DNA from: a virus
DNA length: 22,304 nt
Reading direction: 5' to 3' (one strand)
IMG/VR virus record: IMGVR_UViG_3300025889_001053
Coordinates: 1 to 22,304 of that record
Of the stretch, positions 12,059 through 18,125 are shown piece by piece. A program made the position numbers and the translations under genes. The notes beneath the pieces were generated by a model. It searched no databases and was not told the origin of the DNA. It saw nothing but the letters and a program-made list of their open reading frames with translations. The stretch's first letter is position 1. The number at the start of each line of letters is the position of its first letter.

Positions 12059-12283
12059 TCATTCGTTGGGGTTTGCCAGCGCATGAGCGCGCTCCTTGGC
12101 TGCTATCTCGCGCTGGACTGACATCAGCGCCATTTGCGTTCCCATGCGATCAAGGCCGGGCCGCTCGTTCGGGATCTTGGCGAGCAAGTGCGCCTCCATC
12201 TTGCGCAGGGCGTCCAAGTCAGCCGACCAAAGCGCATTGAAGTTCGACCAAATGAGCGACGGGGCGGCTTGCGCGCGGTTCAT
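12059..12283 (-). CDS. Small hypothetical protein
   Basis: 74 residues from ATG at 12283 (complement), overlapping the upstream gene's stop (ATGA); the longer frame reads into unnatural Arg/Ser-rich sequence. Predicted as two helices: IWSNFNALWSADLDALRKME and MALMSVQREIAAKERAHALA. No recognised domain. It is the second gene of the leftward operon. Early genes in this place are typically host-modifying or anti-defence proteins, but there is no motif to support either. Confidence 0.66.
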   Translation of the reverse strand: MNRAQAAPSLIWSNFNALWSADLDALRKMEAHLLAKIPNERPGLDRMGTQMALMSVQREIAAKERAHALANPNE

Positions 12284-12504
12284 TGAACATGCTCCGCATG
12301 AGCCTCGGCCAGCGCGGCGGTTTCGGGGTAAAGTGCGGTCAGGATGGCCTCTGCCAATTGACGCGCTTGCTCGTCGGTCAGAAACAGATCGAGTTGAGCC
12401 GACAGAACGTCCGTGGACTCGCGGAGCTTGACGCAATGCCGTCCCTGATACGGCCCGGCAATTTCGATGGGCATCAAGCCGCGTGGCTGAAAGCTGTTGA
12501 GCAT
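12280..12504 (-). CDS. Small hypothetical protein, first gene of the leftward operon
   Basis: 74 residues from ATG at 12504 (complement), with GGGAG seven bases upstream. The protein has a short beta part (MPIEIAGPYQGRHCVKL) and a helical part with FLTDEQARQLAEAILTALYP, a pattern seen in small phage proteins where 'L...QA..LA..I..AL' follows a strand region. It lies about 30 bases downstream of a likely promoter (12531-12559), so it should be expressed first after infection. The function is unknown. Confidence 0.68.
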   Translation of the reverse strand: MLNSFQPRGLMPIEIAGPYQGRHCVKLRESTDVLSAQLDLFLTDEQARQLAEAILTALYPETAALAEAHAEHVQ

Positions 12505-12530
12505 TGGCTGGCTCCCGGTTGATGGAGCCT

Positions 12531-12559
12531 ACAATCCCATAAAAAAAGGGACACGTCAA
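12531..12559 (-). promoter_or_regulatory. Probable leftward early promoter
   Basis: On the minus strand TTGACG (complement of 12554-12559) is followed after 17 bases by GATTGT (complement of 12531-12536). The -35 box matches the bacterial consensus in five of six positions; the -10 box is weak, as is common in alphaproteobacteria. Transcription would begin around 12525, shortly before the first leftward gene. The 12505-12718 gap otherwise shows no convincing gene. No copy of the 13224-13242 operator palindrome is seen here, so repression may differ from the rightward promoter. Confidence 0.5.
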
Positions 12560-12718
12560 CCGCTAAAGAAGGGCCATAAGAAAAAGGCTACGTTTCCCCG
12601 TGCTTATGCGGGTTTACAAAGTGCGTATTCCCTCGCGAACTAAGCGGCGTGGGGCCGGTAATTTTGGGGGCCATTATGGGAAGCGACCGGGACCGGAGAA
12701 GGGCCGAGGCCAGGCAGG

Positions 12719-13174
12719 CTATGATTTGCGCGCTTGGCGCTGAATATTCCTTGCTAACGCAACTGCTACCGCACGGTTTTCAAGCCTACGATCCTGACCG
12801 ACTATCACCCTTGCGCAAGCTGTATCTGCGGCAATACCGACTGTATCGGCAGCTTGATCTGGCGGCCAACCTAGATCAATTAAAATAGCTTCCATCCCGT
12901 CCCTGAATAGCTCGAAAGCGTCGGGGGCGGGCTCTGCGGCGAATCCGAGCAGCGTGTCAGGGGTGACGCCCAAGACCTCGCAAAACCGCACAAGCTTGGC
13001 CCATTGGGTAATATTGCGACCGGCTAATATTTCCGAGACGCCGTTGGCGCTCATGCCTACGGCGGCGGCCAAGTTCTTTACGGAATAGCCTTGGGCCTCC
13101 ATCGCCTCCCTTAGACGCCGAGCAATTCTCAATGAGTTCGCATTTGACTGCGTAGGCATTGGCTTATGTGACAC
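12719..13174 (-). CDS. XRE-family (CI-like) phage repressor
   Basis: 151 residues from GTG at 13174 (complement); ATG 13159 is the alternative, and neither has a clear ribosome site. Helix-turn-helix at about residues 33-52: SVKNLAAAVGMSANGVSEIL, followed by AGRN-x-T-Q-W and LVRFCEVLGVTPDTLLGF, a standard XRE domain. The C-terminal half (FRDGMEAILIDLGWPPDQAA and on) is helical with no S24 peptidase Ser/Lys pair, so RecA-triggered self-cleavage is not expected. It diverges from a Cro-like gene over a palindromic operator. It should maintain lysogeny. A + strand ORF (12676-12888) is antisense to its 3' third. Confidence 0.85.
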   Translation of the reverse strand: MSHKPMPTQSNANSLRIARRLREAMEAQGYSVKNLAAAVGMSANGVSEILAGRNITQWAKLVRFCEVLGVTPDTLLGFAAEPAPDAFELFRDGMEAILIDLGWPPDQAADTVGIAADTACARVIVGQDRRLENRAVAVALARNIQRQARKS

Positions 13175-13217
13175 ATGGCGCTTATTTCACCATACCATCT
13201 TTTGTTGATAACGGCGC

Positions 13218-13247
13218 TTGACAACCCCTTAATTTAAGGGGTAAGGT
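13218..13247 (+). promoter_or_regulatory. Rightward promoter of the Cro-like gene
   Basis: A perfect -35 box TTGACA (13218-13223) is followed after 18 bases by TAAGGT (13242-13247), a weak -10. The palindromic operator fills the space between them and touches the -10, so a bound dimer would block RNA polymerase. It lies eight bases before the Cro-like gene start. On the opposite strand TATGGT at 13190-13195 could serve as the -10 of the repressor promoter. Confidence 0.7.
13224..13242. promoter_or_regulatory. 19-base palindromic operator
   Basis: ACCCCTTAA (13224-13232), a single central T, and TTAAGGGGT (13234-13242) form a perfect dyad. It lies exactly in the spacer of the rightward promoter, between the divergent repressor and Cro-like genes, as expected for the binding site of the XRE repressor, the Cro-like protein or both. 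I found no second perfect copy in the window by eye. Confidence 0.78.
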
Positions 13248-13254
13248 ATGCGCC

Positions 13255-13491
13255 ATGTTTCCAATTCTAGACAAACTCGGTGGCATGGACGCGGCGCTTG
13301 ATGTGATTGAGCGTCGGCGCGGACGCCGCTTGTCTCCCCGCGCTGTCCAGGCGTGGCGCGAATACGGGTTCGTCCCCGCGATCAATCGGCTGCACTTGAT
13401 GGCCGAATGCGACCAGCGCGGCATCCGTTACGCTGAAAGAGATTTCCTCCCATCAAAGCCCGTCGCCTCAAAACGTGAGGTGACGGCATGA
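13255..13491 (+). CDS. Cro-like transcriptional regulator
   Basis: 78 residues from ATG 13255, divergent from the repressor. The start MFPILDKLGGMDAALDVIER and the following 'RRGRRLSPRAVQAWREYGFV' match a Cro-like helix-turn-helix family (carph-isopro type, with LGG at the first helix and a SPRAVQAW recognition helix), then INRLHLMAECDQRGI. It is expected to bind the shared operator and shut off repressor synthesis during lytic growth. The gene begins just after its own promoter; a modest GGTAAGG lies ten bases upstream of the start. A strong inverted repeat follows 28 bases after its stop. Confidence 0.83.
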   Translation: MFPILDKLGGMDAALDVIERRRGRRLSPRAVQAWREYGFVPAINRLHLMAECDQRGIRYAERDFLPSKPVASKREVTA

Positions 13492-13519
13492 TTTCGCGCA
13501 CCGCTCCCCTCGCGCGAAA

Positions 13520-13556
13520 GAGCCCGGCTGGCTTTGACCTCCAGCCAGCCGGGCTC
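13520..13556 (+). terminator. Terminator-like 14-bp hairpin after the Cro-like gene
   Basis: GAGCCCGGCTGGCT (13520-13533) and AGCCAGCCGGGCTC (13543-13556) are perfect inverted complements around a nine-base loop, followed by CCCCTTTC. The stem is very stable; the T-tract is short. It would end or attenuate transcription from the rightward promoter, giving a site for antitermination, like lambda tR1. The 212 bases between it and the next gene at 13769 show no credible gene; ORFs there are Arg/Ser-rich shadows. Confidence 0.75.
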
Positions 13557-13768
13557 CCCTTTCACCGCCGGGGGCGGGCGGTGTTCTCAGTTTCCCCCGC
13601 GAGACGTTTCCTCCCTGACTCGCGGTTACTGGCGTCTGAGCGTTCGCGCTCGCGCCTCTTTATCTGCAACCGCTTCACGACGAGCAACGCTGTCCAAGGC
13701 AAATTCGTCCAAGCGGTTTGATGTGTGTCTGTGTCGTCACCTTCCATGAAGCCATCATGGAGGGAAGC

Positions 13769-14161
13769 ATGAAGGAAGTATCCAACAAGGCAACGGAGCG
13801 TAGCGTTATGAGTGCCAGTGCTGAAGCCGCCGACTTGCTGCGCCAGATCGCCGGAAAGGGCGAGCCCGGCGAGACGAAGAAAGCGGCATGGCTCAGGGCC
13901 TTCCGCAAGCTCCGTGGCGATTGGACATTTAACCGGGTGAAAGACCTTTGGCGGCAAGAGCCGCGCGCACGGGTCTCAGCCGAAGAACTCACGCAGCTTC
14001 GCACCGTTGCGAAGCAATCGACCGGGGGCGGTGATGATATTCTGGCGCGGACTGCCGATGCACTTGAAAACGTGGCCGCGCGCCTTGACCGGCTCGATTC
14101 TGATTTCTTTGGGCCGGACGTTTCTAGCCTGCGCGATTTGGCTGATCGAATGCGGTCGTAA
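13769..14161 (+). CDS. Conserved phage early protein, possible DNA-binding
   Basis: 130 residues from ATG 13769, with GGAGGG five bases upstream; longer in-frame starts to 13718 give unnatural sequence. The middle (KKAAWLRAFRKLRGDWTFNR, then VKDLWRQEPRARVSAEEL) resembles small early phage proteins in which a helix-turn-helix-like unit 'F...R..D.W...A.R' is followed by 'EE...L'. The C-terminal part is a coiled-coil-like helix (TADALENVAARLDRLDSDF). It is the first gene after the terminator in the rightward operon, the place of lambda cII. A regulator role is a guess from position and shape. Confidence 0.68.
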   Translation: MKEVSNKATERSVMSASAEAADLLRQIAGKGEPGETKKAAWLRAFRKLRGDWTFNRVKDLWRQEPRARVSAEELTQLRTVAKQSTGGGDDILARTADALENVAARLDRLDSDFFGPDVSSLRDLADRMRS

Positions 14162-14179
14162 CATTCTGCGGGGGCGCTG

Positions 14180-14887
14180 ATGGTCCCCCGTCACGAAATC
14201 CTTGCTGAAGGCGTTGAACTCTGGTGCGGCGATATGCTGGAGATATTGCCGACGCTTGGGGAGTTTGATGCGTGTGTGACTGATCCGCCGTATGGGATTT
14301 TTAAAAAGACGGGCGGAAACGGGCGCATGTTTGGCAGGGACACAATATACACACAAGACGATAGCGCTGCCAAATGGGACCATAGGCCATCGCCTGAAAT
14401 GATCAGTCTGTGTCTCAATTCGTCAAAAAGTTTTGTGATATGGGGCGGAAATTATCTATGCGATTTAATAGGTCCATGCAAGGGGCCTTTGATATGGCAC
14501 AAGCTGACAGGCAACAACTCTTACGCAGATGCGGAGATTGCTTGGACTAATGTTTCAGGCACGGCTCGCGTTTTGTCGCATCAATGGTGCGGCGCTTTCA
14601 AGGATAGCGAACGCGGGCTTAGGGCGCTGCATCCAACGCAAAAGCCCATCGCTGTTATGGAATGGTGCATCAGTTTCCTACCCAATGCTGGCACCATCCT
14701 TGACCCATTCATGGGCTCCGGCACAACCGGCGTAGCAGCCATCAAGCGCGGCAAAGCGTTTTATGGCATAGAGCGCGAGCCAAAATACTTCGACATTGCT
14801 TGTCGGCGCATCAGCGATGCGCTGAAGGCCCCCGATATGTTTATCCCGGCTCCTGCGCCCAAACCCGTGCAGGAGCCGTTGCTATGA
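14180..14887 (+). CDS. DNA methyltransferase 1 (N4/N6 type, DPPY)
   Basis: 235 residues with GGGGG before ATG 14180. The catalytic motif TDPPYG is at residues 34-39 and the S-adenosylmethionine motif DPFMGSGTTG at 175-184, an order typical of the beta class; HPTQKP (151-156) is also present. It should methylate adenine N6 or cytosine N4 in a specific DNA site. Residues 1-40 and 175-235 closely parallel methyltransferase 2 at 18122-18811, while the middle (about 41-150), encoded by visibly more AT-rich DNA, is different. With no restriction enzyme next to it, it is probably an orphan used for self-protection against host restriction or for gene control. Confidence 0.92.
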   Translation: MVPRHEILAEGVELWCGDMLEILPTLGEFDACVTDPPYGIFKKTGGNGRMFGRDTIYTQDDSAAKWDHRPSPEMISLCLNSSKSFVIWGGNYLCDLIGPCKGPLIWHKLTGNNSYADAEIAWTNVSGTARVLSHQWCGAFKDSERGLRALHPTQKPIAVMEWCISFLPNAGTILDPFMGSGTTGVAAIKRGKAFYGIEREPKYFDIACRRISDALKAPDMFIPAPAPKPVQEPLL

Positions 14888-15036
14888 CGCCGCGCTATTT
14901 CGCAATGGTCCGCTGGCCAGACCTCCCGCAATGGCTGGCGCTTGGTTGGCACTACACAGGCCAGCTTCCCGGCCAACATGGGGAATGGGCTTGCGGGCTT
15001 GAATGGCGTTGTGACTGTCCTGTGAGGCGGCCATGA
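14884..15036 (+). CDS. Small Trp/Cys-rich hypothetical protein
   Basis: 50 residues from ATG 14884, which overlaps the methyltransferase stop (ATGA); GGAG lies eight bases upstream. Aromatic-rich: MVRWPDLPQWLALGWHYTGQ, then a C-terminal WACGLEWRCDCPV with three cysteines. The cysteines could bind a metal or form disulfides. The stop overlaps the RusA start. No family is recognised. The four-base overlaps at both ends argue for real translation. Confidence 0.66.
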   Translation: MTPRYFAMVRWPDLPQWLALGWHYTGQLPGQHGEWACGLEWRCDCPVRRP

Positions 15037-15458
15037 CAGAGCCCGCCATTGTCCCCCTGTACTTTGAACTGATGTTCCCTCCGACCGTGAACAATCTGTT
15101 TGTCAACGGAAAGGGCGGGAAAGGCCGCTTTACCTCGCCAGCCTACAAGGCATGGAAGGAAGCCGCAGGAACGCTTGCCAAGACCCAAGCGAAGGGAAAG
15201 CGCATCGCTGGCCCCTACGCAATGGAGGTTCGCCTTGTGCGTCCCGACGGGCGTAGGCGCGACGCTTCCAACTATCTCAAGGCGATTGAGGATTTGTTTG
15301 TGTGGCTTGGCGTCGTTGATGACGATTCCGAGTGTCAGTTTGTGAGTGCCGAATGGGTCAAGTCTGGCCCGCCCTGTTTTGTTGCAATTAGGCCCTGCCT
15401 TCGTTGGGGAGGTTCGCCGTGGATTTCTGTGCAGCAAGGGAATGGCTTGACGGAGTAG
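15033..15458 (+). CDS. rusA: RusA-family Holliday junction resolvase
   Basis: 141 residues from ATG 15033 at an ATGA overlap. Family features: FPPTVNNLF at residues 15-23, SPAYKAW, then PDGRRRDASNYLKAIED with the catalytic aspartates, and LGVVDDDSE. RusA cuts Holliday junctions made during phage recombination and replication; it is common in lambdoid early operons. It complements the Rad52/NinB system encoded leftward. The last 20 residues read less like the family and overlap the next gene if that starts at GTG 15419. Confidence 0.92.
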   Translation: MTEPAIVPLYFELMFPPTVNNLFVNGKGGKGRFTSPAYKAWKEAAGTLAKTQAKGKRIAGPYAMEVRLVRPDGRRRDASNYLKAIEDLFVWLGVVDDDSECQFVSAEWVKSGPPCFVAIRPCLRWGGSPWISVQQGNGLTE

Positions 15459-15646
15459 GGAGCGATCCTATGGCAGACCGCAAAAAGCAGAAGCTTCAAC
15501 GCGAAATCTGGCAAAGCCTTGAATGGCAGAAGCGCCGCGCGATCATGGGCAACATTCGCTCGCGTGAAGCAACCGCGCCGCCCCCGACACTCCCGCAGAT
15601 CAAGGGGCCATCGCTGGCGGAAATCGAAGCAAAATATGGCAAGTAA
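15419..15646 (+). CDS. Small charged hypothetical protein
   Basis: 75 residues if it starts at GTG 15419 (GGGGAGG at the ideal distance) inside the end of rusA; ATG 15470, with GGGAG upstream and just after the rusA stop, would give 58 residues. The extension reads naturally (AAREWLDGVGSDPMADRKKQ), so GTG is slightly preferred. The rest is a basic helix (KLQREIWQSLEWQKRRAIM) with a Pro-rich linker and 'SLAEIEAKYGK' at the end. No recognised domain. The next gene follows by 11 bases with its own AAGGGG. Confidence 0.6.
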   Translation: MDFCAAREWLDGVGSDPMADRKKQKLQREIWQSLEWQKRRAIMGNIRSREATAPPPTLPQIKGPSLAEIEAKYGK

Positions 15647-15657
15647 GGGGTGCGTCC

Positions 15658-16185
15658 ATGACCGCGTTGCAAATCACACAGGAAGAAATCGGCAGCTTTG
15701 ACTACGAGGCCGCGAAGGCTCGCAAGGCCCGTATGTGGGGCGCTCCTGTCGTCAGCCGTCCTCGCCCTTTGCCTGTCATCAATTACCCTGTGCCTGCCCA
15801 TATTCGGCTTGGCAAGACGCGGTATCTGGAGCCTATCGGCCCGGTCAAGCGCCGCGATTGGATTGAGGTTCGGACCCCCACGCATCGCGGTCAGGCGATC
15901 CTTGAGGAAGTCGCCAAAAAGCACGGCATCAACCCGCGCGACATTATCGGCCCTTGGCGCAAGCATGAAATCTGCGTTGCCAGATTTGAGGCTGTGTACC
16001 GGCTGCGCGAGGAATTGATGATGAGCTTTCCGCAGATCGGGAGGTTTATTGGTGGGCGTGACCACACGTCTGCGCTCGCAGCCTATCGGCGGTTCAAGGG
16101 AATGCTGGAAGCTGGCGAGGCGCAGCCTGTTTTGTTGACCAAGGCGCGGGCGCTTCCGCTGTTTCAGGACAACCTAGATGGCTAA
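15658..16185 (+). CDS. DnaA domain-IV-like replication protein
   Basis: 175 residues. The C-terminal third (about 105-150) matches the DNA-binding domain IV of the bacterial initiator DnaA: CVARFEAVYRLREELMMSFP, then QIGRFIGGRDHTSALAAYRR, including the DnaA signature GGRDHT (132-137). The ATPase domain of DnaA is absent; the N-terminal part (to 75) is a basic, Pro-rich stretch. Such DnaA-like proteins occur in alphaproteobacterial phages and may recognise the origin or divert the host initiator. It overlaps the DUF1376 gene, which carries the iterons, supporting a joint role in origin firing. Confidence 0.87.
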   Translation: MTALQITQEEIGSFDYEAAKARKARMWGAPVVSRPRPLPVINYPVPAHIRLGKTRYLEPIGPVKRRDWIEVRTPTHRGQAILEEVAKKHGINPRDIIGPWRKHEICVARFEAVYRLREELMMSFPQIGRFIGGRDHTSALAAYRRFKGMLEAGEAQPVLLTKARALPLFQDNLDG

Positions 16186-17044
16186 CAACCTCTATATCCC
16201 GTTCCATCCCGGCGACTATCTGGCCGATACGGCGCACCTGTCGGCGGCGGAACATGGCGCGTATTTTTTGCTCATCCTTAACTATTGGCAGCGCGGCGAG
16301 CCGTTGCCGGATGATGACCGGAAATTGCGCGGCATTGCCCGCATGTCTGCCGACGAATGGGCGGCAGCCAAAGAAACCGTGCTTGAGTTTTTCGACGCAC
16401 GGGATGGGCTGTTGCACCACAAGCGGATTGACGAGGAATTAGACAAGGCGCGCGAGCGGTCGGACAAGGCGCGCGAAAATGGCCTTCGTTCAGCCAATGC
16501 GAGGCAAAATGGCAGCAACCGTTCAGCGCCCGTTAAGCAACCGTTGAACGAGCGTTCAACGACCGTTGAGCGACCGTTGAGCGACCGTCCAACTAATCAG
16601 GATCAGGATCAGGATATAGAAGAAGCTATCGCTTCTTCTACGCACGAAGCGAAGCTTTCGGTTTTGGAAATCCAGCGCCAACTTGAGCAAGCGACCGGCT
16701 GGCACGACCTCCCCGGCGTAGGCGCAATCGAGAAGCTGCTATCGGAAGGCCATTCTTTCGAGGGGCGAATACTCCCCCTTGCCCGCGACGAGGCCGAGCG
16801 ACGAACGAGCGCGCCCGGCGGCTGGACCTATCTTGCGGCAGTCGTGCGCGACAAGACGCGCCAGCCCACGGCGGCAGCGAAGCCGGTTGAAATGACGTGG
16901 GTGCCGCTCGGCTCGCAAGCTTGGAAAACGCTTACCGCCAAGAAACGCGAAGGCTATTTGCGGTCGATGTTGAAACCTGGACCGGGCGGCGAAGGCATCT
17001 ATTGGCCCGCGCATGAACTGGCAAACCAAGGGGCAGCGGCATGA
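16178..17044 (+). CDS. DUF1376 (YdaU-type) replication initiator-like protein
   Basis: 288 residues from ATG 16178, overlapping the DnaA-like gene by eight bases. The N-terminal domain (about 1-90) has the DUF1376 pattern: PFHPGDYLADTAHLSAAEHG, AYFLLILNYWQ and LPDDDRKLRGIARM, a winged-helix-like fold. A Ser/Asn/Pro-rich linker at about 110-150 is encoded by seven 11-base iterons and a hairpin, exactly where lambda O protein carries its origin. The C-terminal domain (170-288) is helical and contains GGWTYLAAVVRDK, a typical ending for phage replication proteins. It probably binds the iterons and recruits host helicase; no phage helicase gene is visible. Confidence 0.88.
   Translation: MANNLYIPFHPGDYLADTAHLSAAEHGAYFLLILNYWQRGEPLPDDDRKLRGIARMSADEWAAAKETVLEFFDARDGLLHHKRIDEELDKARERSDKARENGLRSANARQNGSNRSAPVKQPLNERSTTVERPLSDRPTNQDQDQDIEEAIASSTHEAKLSVLEIQRQLEQATGWHDLPGVGAIEKLLSEGHSFEGRILPLARDEAERRTSAPGGWTYLAAVVRDKTRQPTAAAKPVEMTWVPLGSQAWKTLTAKKREGYLRSMLKPGPGGEGIYWPAHELANQGAAA
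16519..16640 (+). repeat. Probable replication origin: seven 11-base iterons plus hairpin
   Basis: Copies of a CCGTTGAGCGA-like unit begin at 16519, 16530, 16541, 16552, 16563, 16574 and 16585, a strict 11-base period. Two units (16563, 16574) are identical; the core [CG]CGTT is kept in the first six and the seventh is CCGTC. Three ATCAGG repeats (16596-16613) follow, then a 10-bp perfect hairpin: TAGAAGAAGC (16617-16626), loop TATC, GCTTCTTCTA (16631-16640). The array lies within the DUF1376 gene. One repeat per DNA turn puts all binding sites on one face, as in iteron origins. Confidence 0.8.
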
Positions 17045-17592
17045 AGTTCCGGCGCGAATGGGCCATGCCTTCGCCAGATACTTTGTCGATATTTCCGATT
17101 GCTTGCTTTGTGCAGCGGCACATTGCGGGGGCGAAAATCATCGTGGACCCGTTTGCGCGCAATTGCATGATTGGTACGCACCGAAATGACCTTAACCCGG
17201 AAACGTTAGCGCAAGACCATATGGATGCAGTCAAATGGCTGGAAAAGTTAAATAGTCAAAATATTCGCGCGGATGCCGCAATATTTGACCCGCCATATTC
17301 TCCGCGCCAAGTAAGCGAAGTTTATCAATCTGTTGGAATCAGATGCGGCATGGAAGATACCCAAACGGCAAAATTATACGGGCGAGCCCGCACGGCGCTT
17401 GATCGTATTATGAAACCCGGCGCGGTTGTTCTGTCGTTTGGTTGGAGCAGCAACGGCATGGGTGTCAAACGCAGATATAAAATTGAGGAAATCTTACTAG
17501 TCGCGCACGGCGGCGCGCACAATGACACCATCTGTATTGCAGAGCGTAAGTGCGCCCAAGATTTGTTCGCATCGGCAGAGGAGGCGGCATGA
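17041..17592 (+). CDS. DNA methyltransferase 3 (adenine-specific-like, DPPYS)
   Basis: 183 residues from ATG 17041, overlapping the previous stop (ATGA). A short S-adenosylmethionine-site-like motif VDPFAR is at residues 35-40, followed by RNDLNP (48-53) and the catalytic DPPYS (83-87) with PRQVSEVY. This order (cofactor motif first) differs from methyltransferases 1 and 2 and corresponds to phage enzymes annotated as adenine-specific DNA methyltransferases. The region after DPPY (MKPGAVVLSFGWSSNGMG) is family-like. Much of 17150-17500 is AT-richer than its neighbours, suggesting recent acquisition. It probably modifies phage DNA, but target and function are not readable. Confidence 0.85.
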   Translation: MKFRREWAMPSPDTLSIFPIACFVQRHIAGAKIIVDPFARNCMIGTHRNDLNPETLAQDHMDAVKWLEKLNSQNIRADAAIFDPPYSPRQVSEVYQSVGIRCGMEDTQTAKLYGRARTALDRIMKPGAVVLSFGWSSNGMGVKRRYKIEEILLVAHGGAHNDTICIAERKCAQDLFASAEEAA

Positions 17593-18125
17593 AGCGCAAA
17601 CCCGGAGACCGCTACGCAAACGGACGGCTAAAGCGCCCTACAATCGAACAGCTAAAGCAGATGGAAGCCGAGAGGTATCGCGAGAACATGCAGCAAGCCG
17701 CACAGCAGCCCCACAGGCGTGGTTTTCGTGATCCCCTGGACCCGCGCCTTGAAAGCGCGCTTGGCCGGTTCTGCGCCATCCGTGGGCTCCGTGGCGAGCT
17801 ATACGACGCGGGACATGAGTGGGCAGACATGCGCCGCTCATGGAATCAGGCCAAGGGCGTTCCCTCGCAAATCAAACTTGGCGGCGGCACGGGGGCAGGG
17901 CCTTCCGATGCGACCGTTGCCAGATGGGGCCGCATCCTCAACGACATTGACGAGGCGCTGTATGACGCCAACGCGGCGACGTTGTGGGCTGTTCGGCGGC
18001 TTTGCATTGATAACGTGGCCCCAAGCCGGGAATTTGAGCCATACGCCATTCGTGGCTTGACGATTGTAGCGGAAACCTTGGGGCGGGTGGAAAGCAACGT
18101 GCATCCTTTTGTGAGGGCGGCGTGA
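17589..18125 (+). CDS. Conserved hypothetical phage protein
   Basis: 178 residues from ATG 17589 at an ATGA overlap. A basic N-terminal region (MKRKPGDRYANGRLKRPTIE) is followed by a long helical body with DPRLESALGRFCAIRGLRGE, AGHEWADMRRSWNQAKGVP and, later, TVARWGRILNDIDEALYDAN. I recognise the layout from alphaproteobacterial phages but not a function. Lying just before the last early gene, at the end of the rightward early operon, it occupies the position of lambda's late regulator Q; an antiterminator role is possible but there is no motif evidence. It ends at a GTGA overlap with methyltransferase 2. Confidence 0.68.
   Translation: MKRKPGDRYANGRLKRPTIEQLKQMEAERYRENMQQAAQQPHRRGFRDPLDPRLESALGRFCAIRGLRGELYDAGHEWADMRRSWNQAKGVPSQIKLGGGTGAGPSDATVARWGRILNDIDEALYDANAATLWAVRRLCIDNVAPSREFEPYAIRGLTIVAETLGRVESNVHPFVRAA

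Noticed and set aside
13488-13721. 77-codon + strand frame starting at the Cro-like stop
   Set aside because: Its start codon is favourable (ATGA), but it passes through the 14-bp terminator stem and reads as Arg/Ser/Pro-rich shadow sequence.
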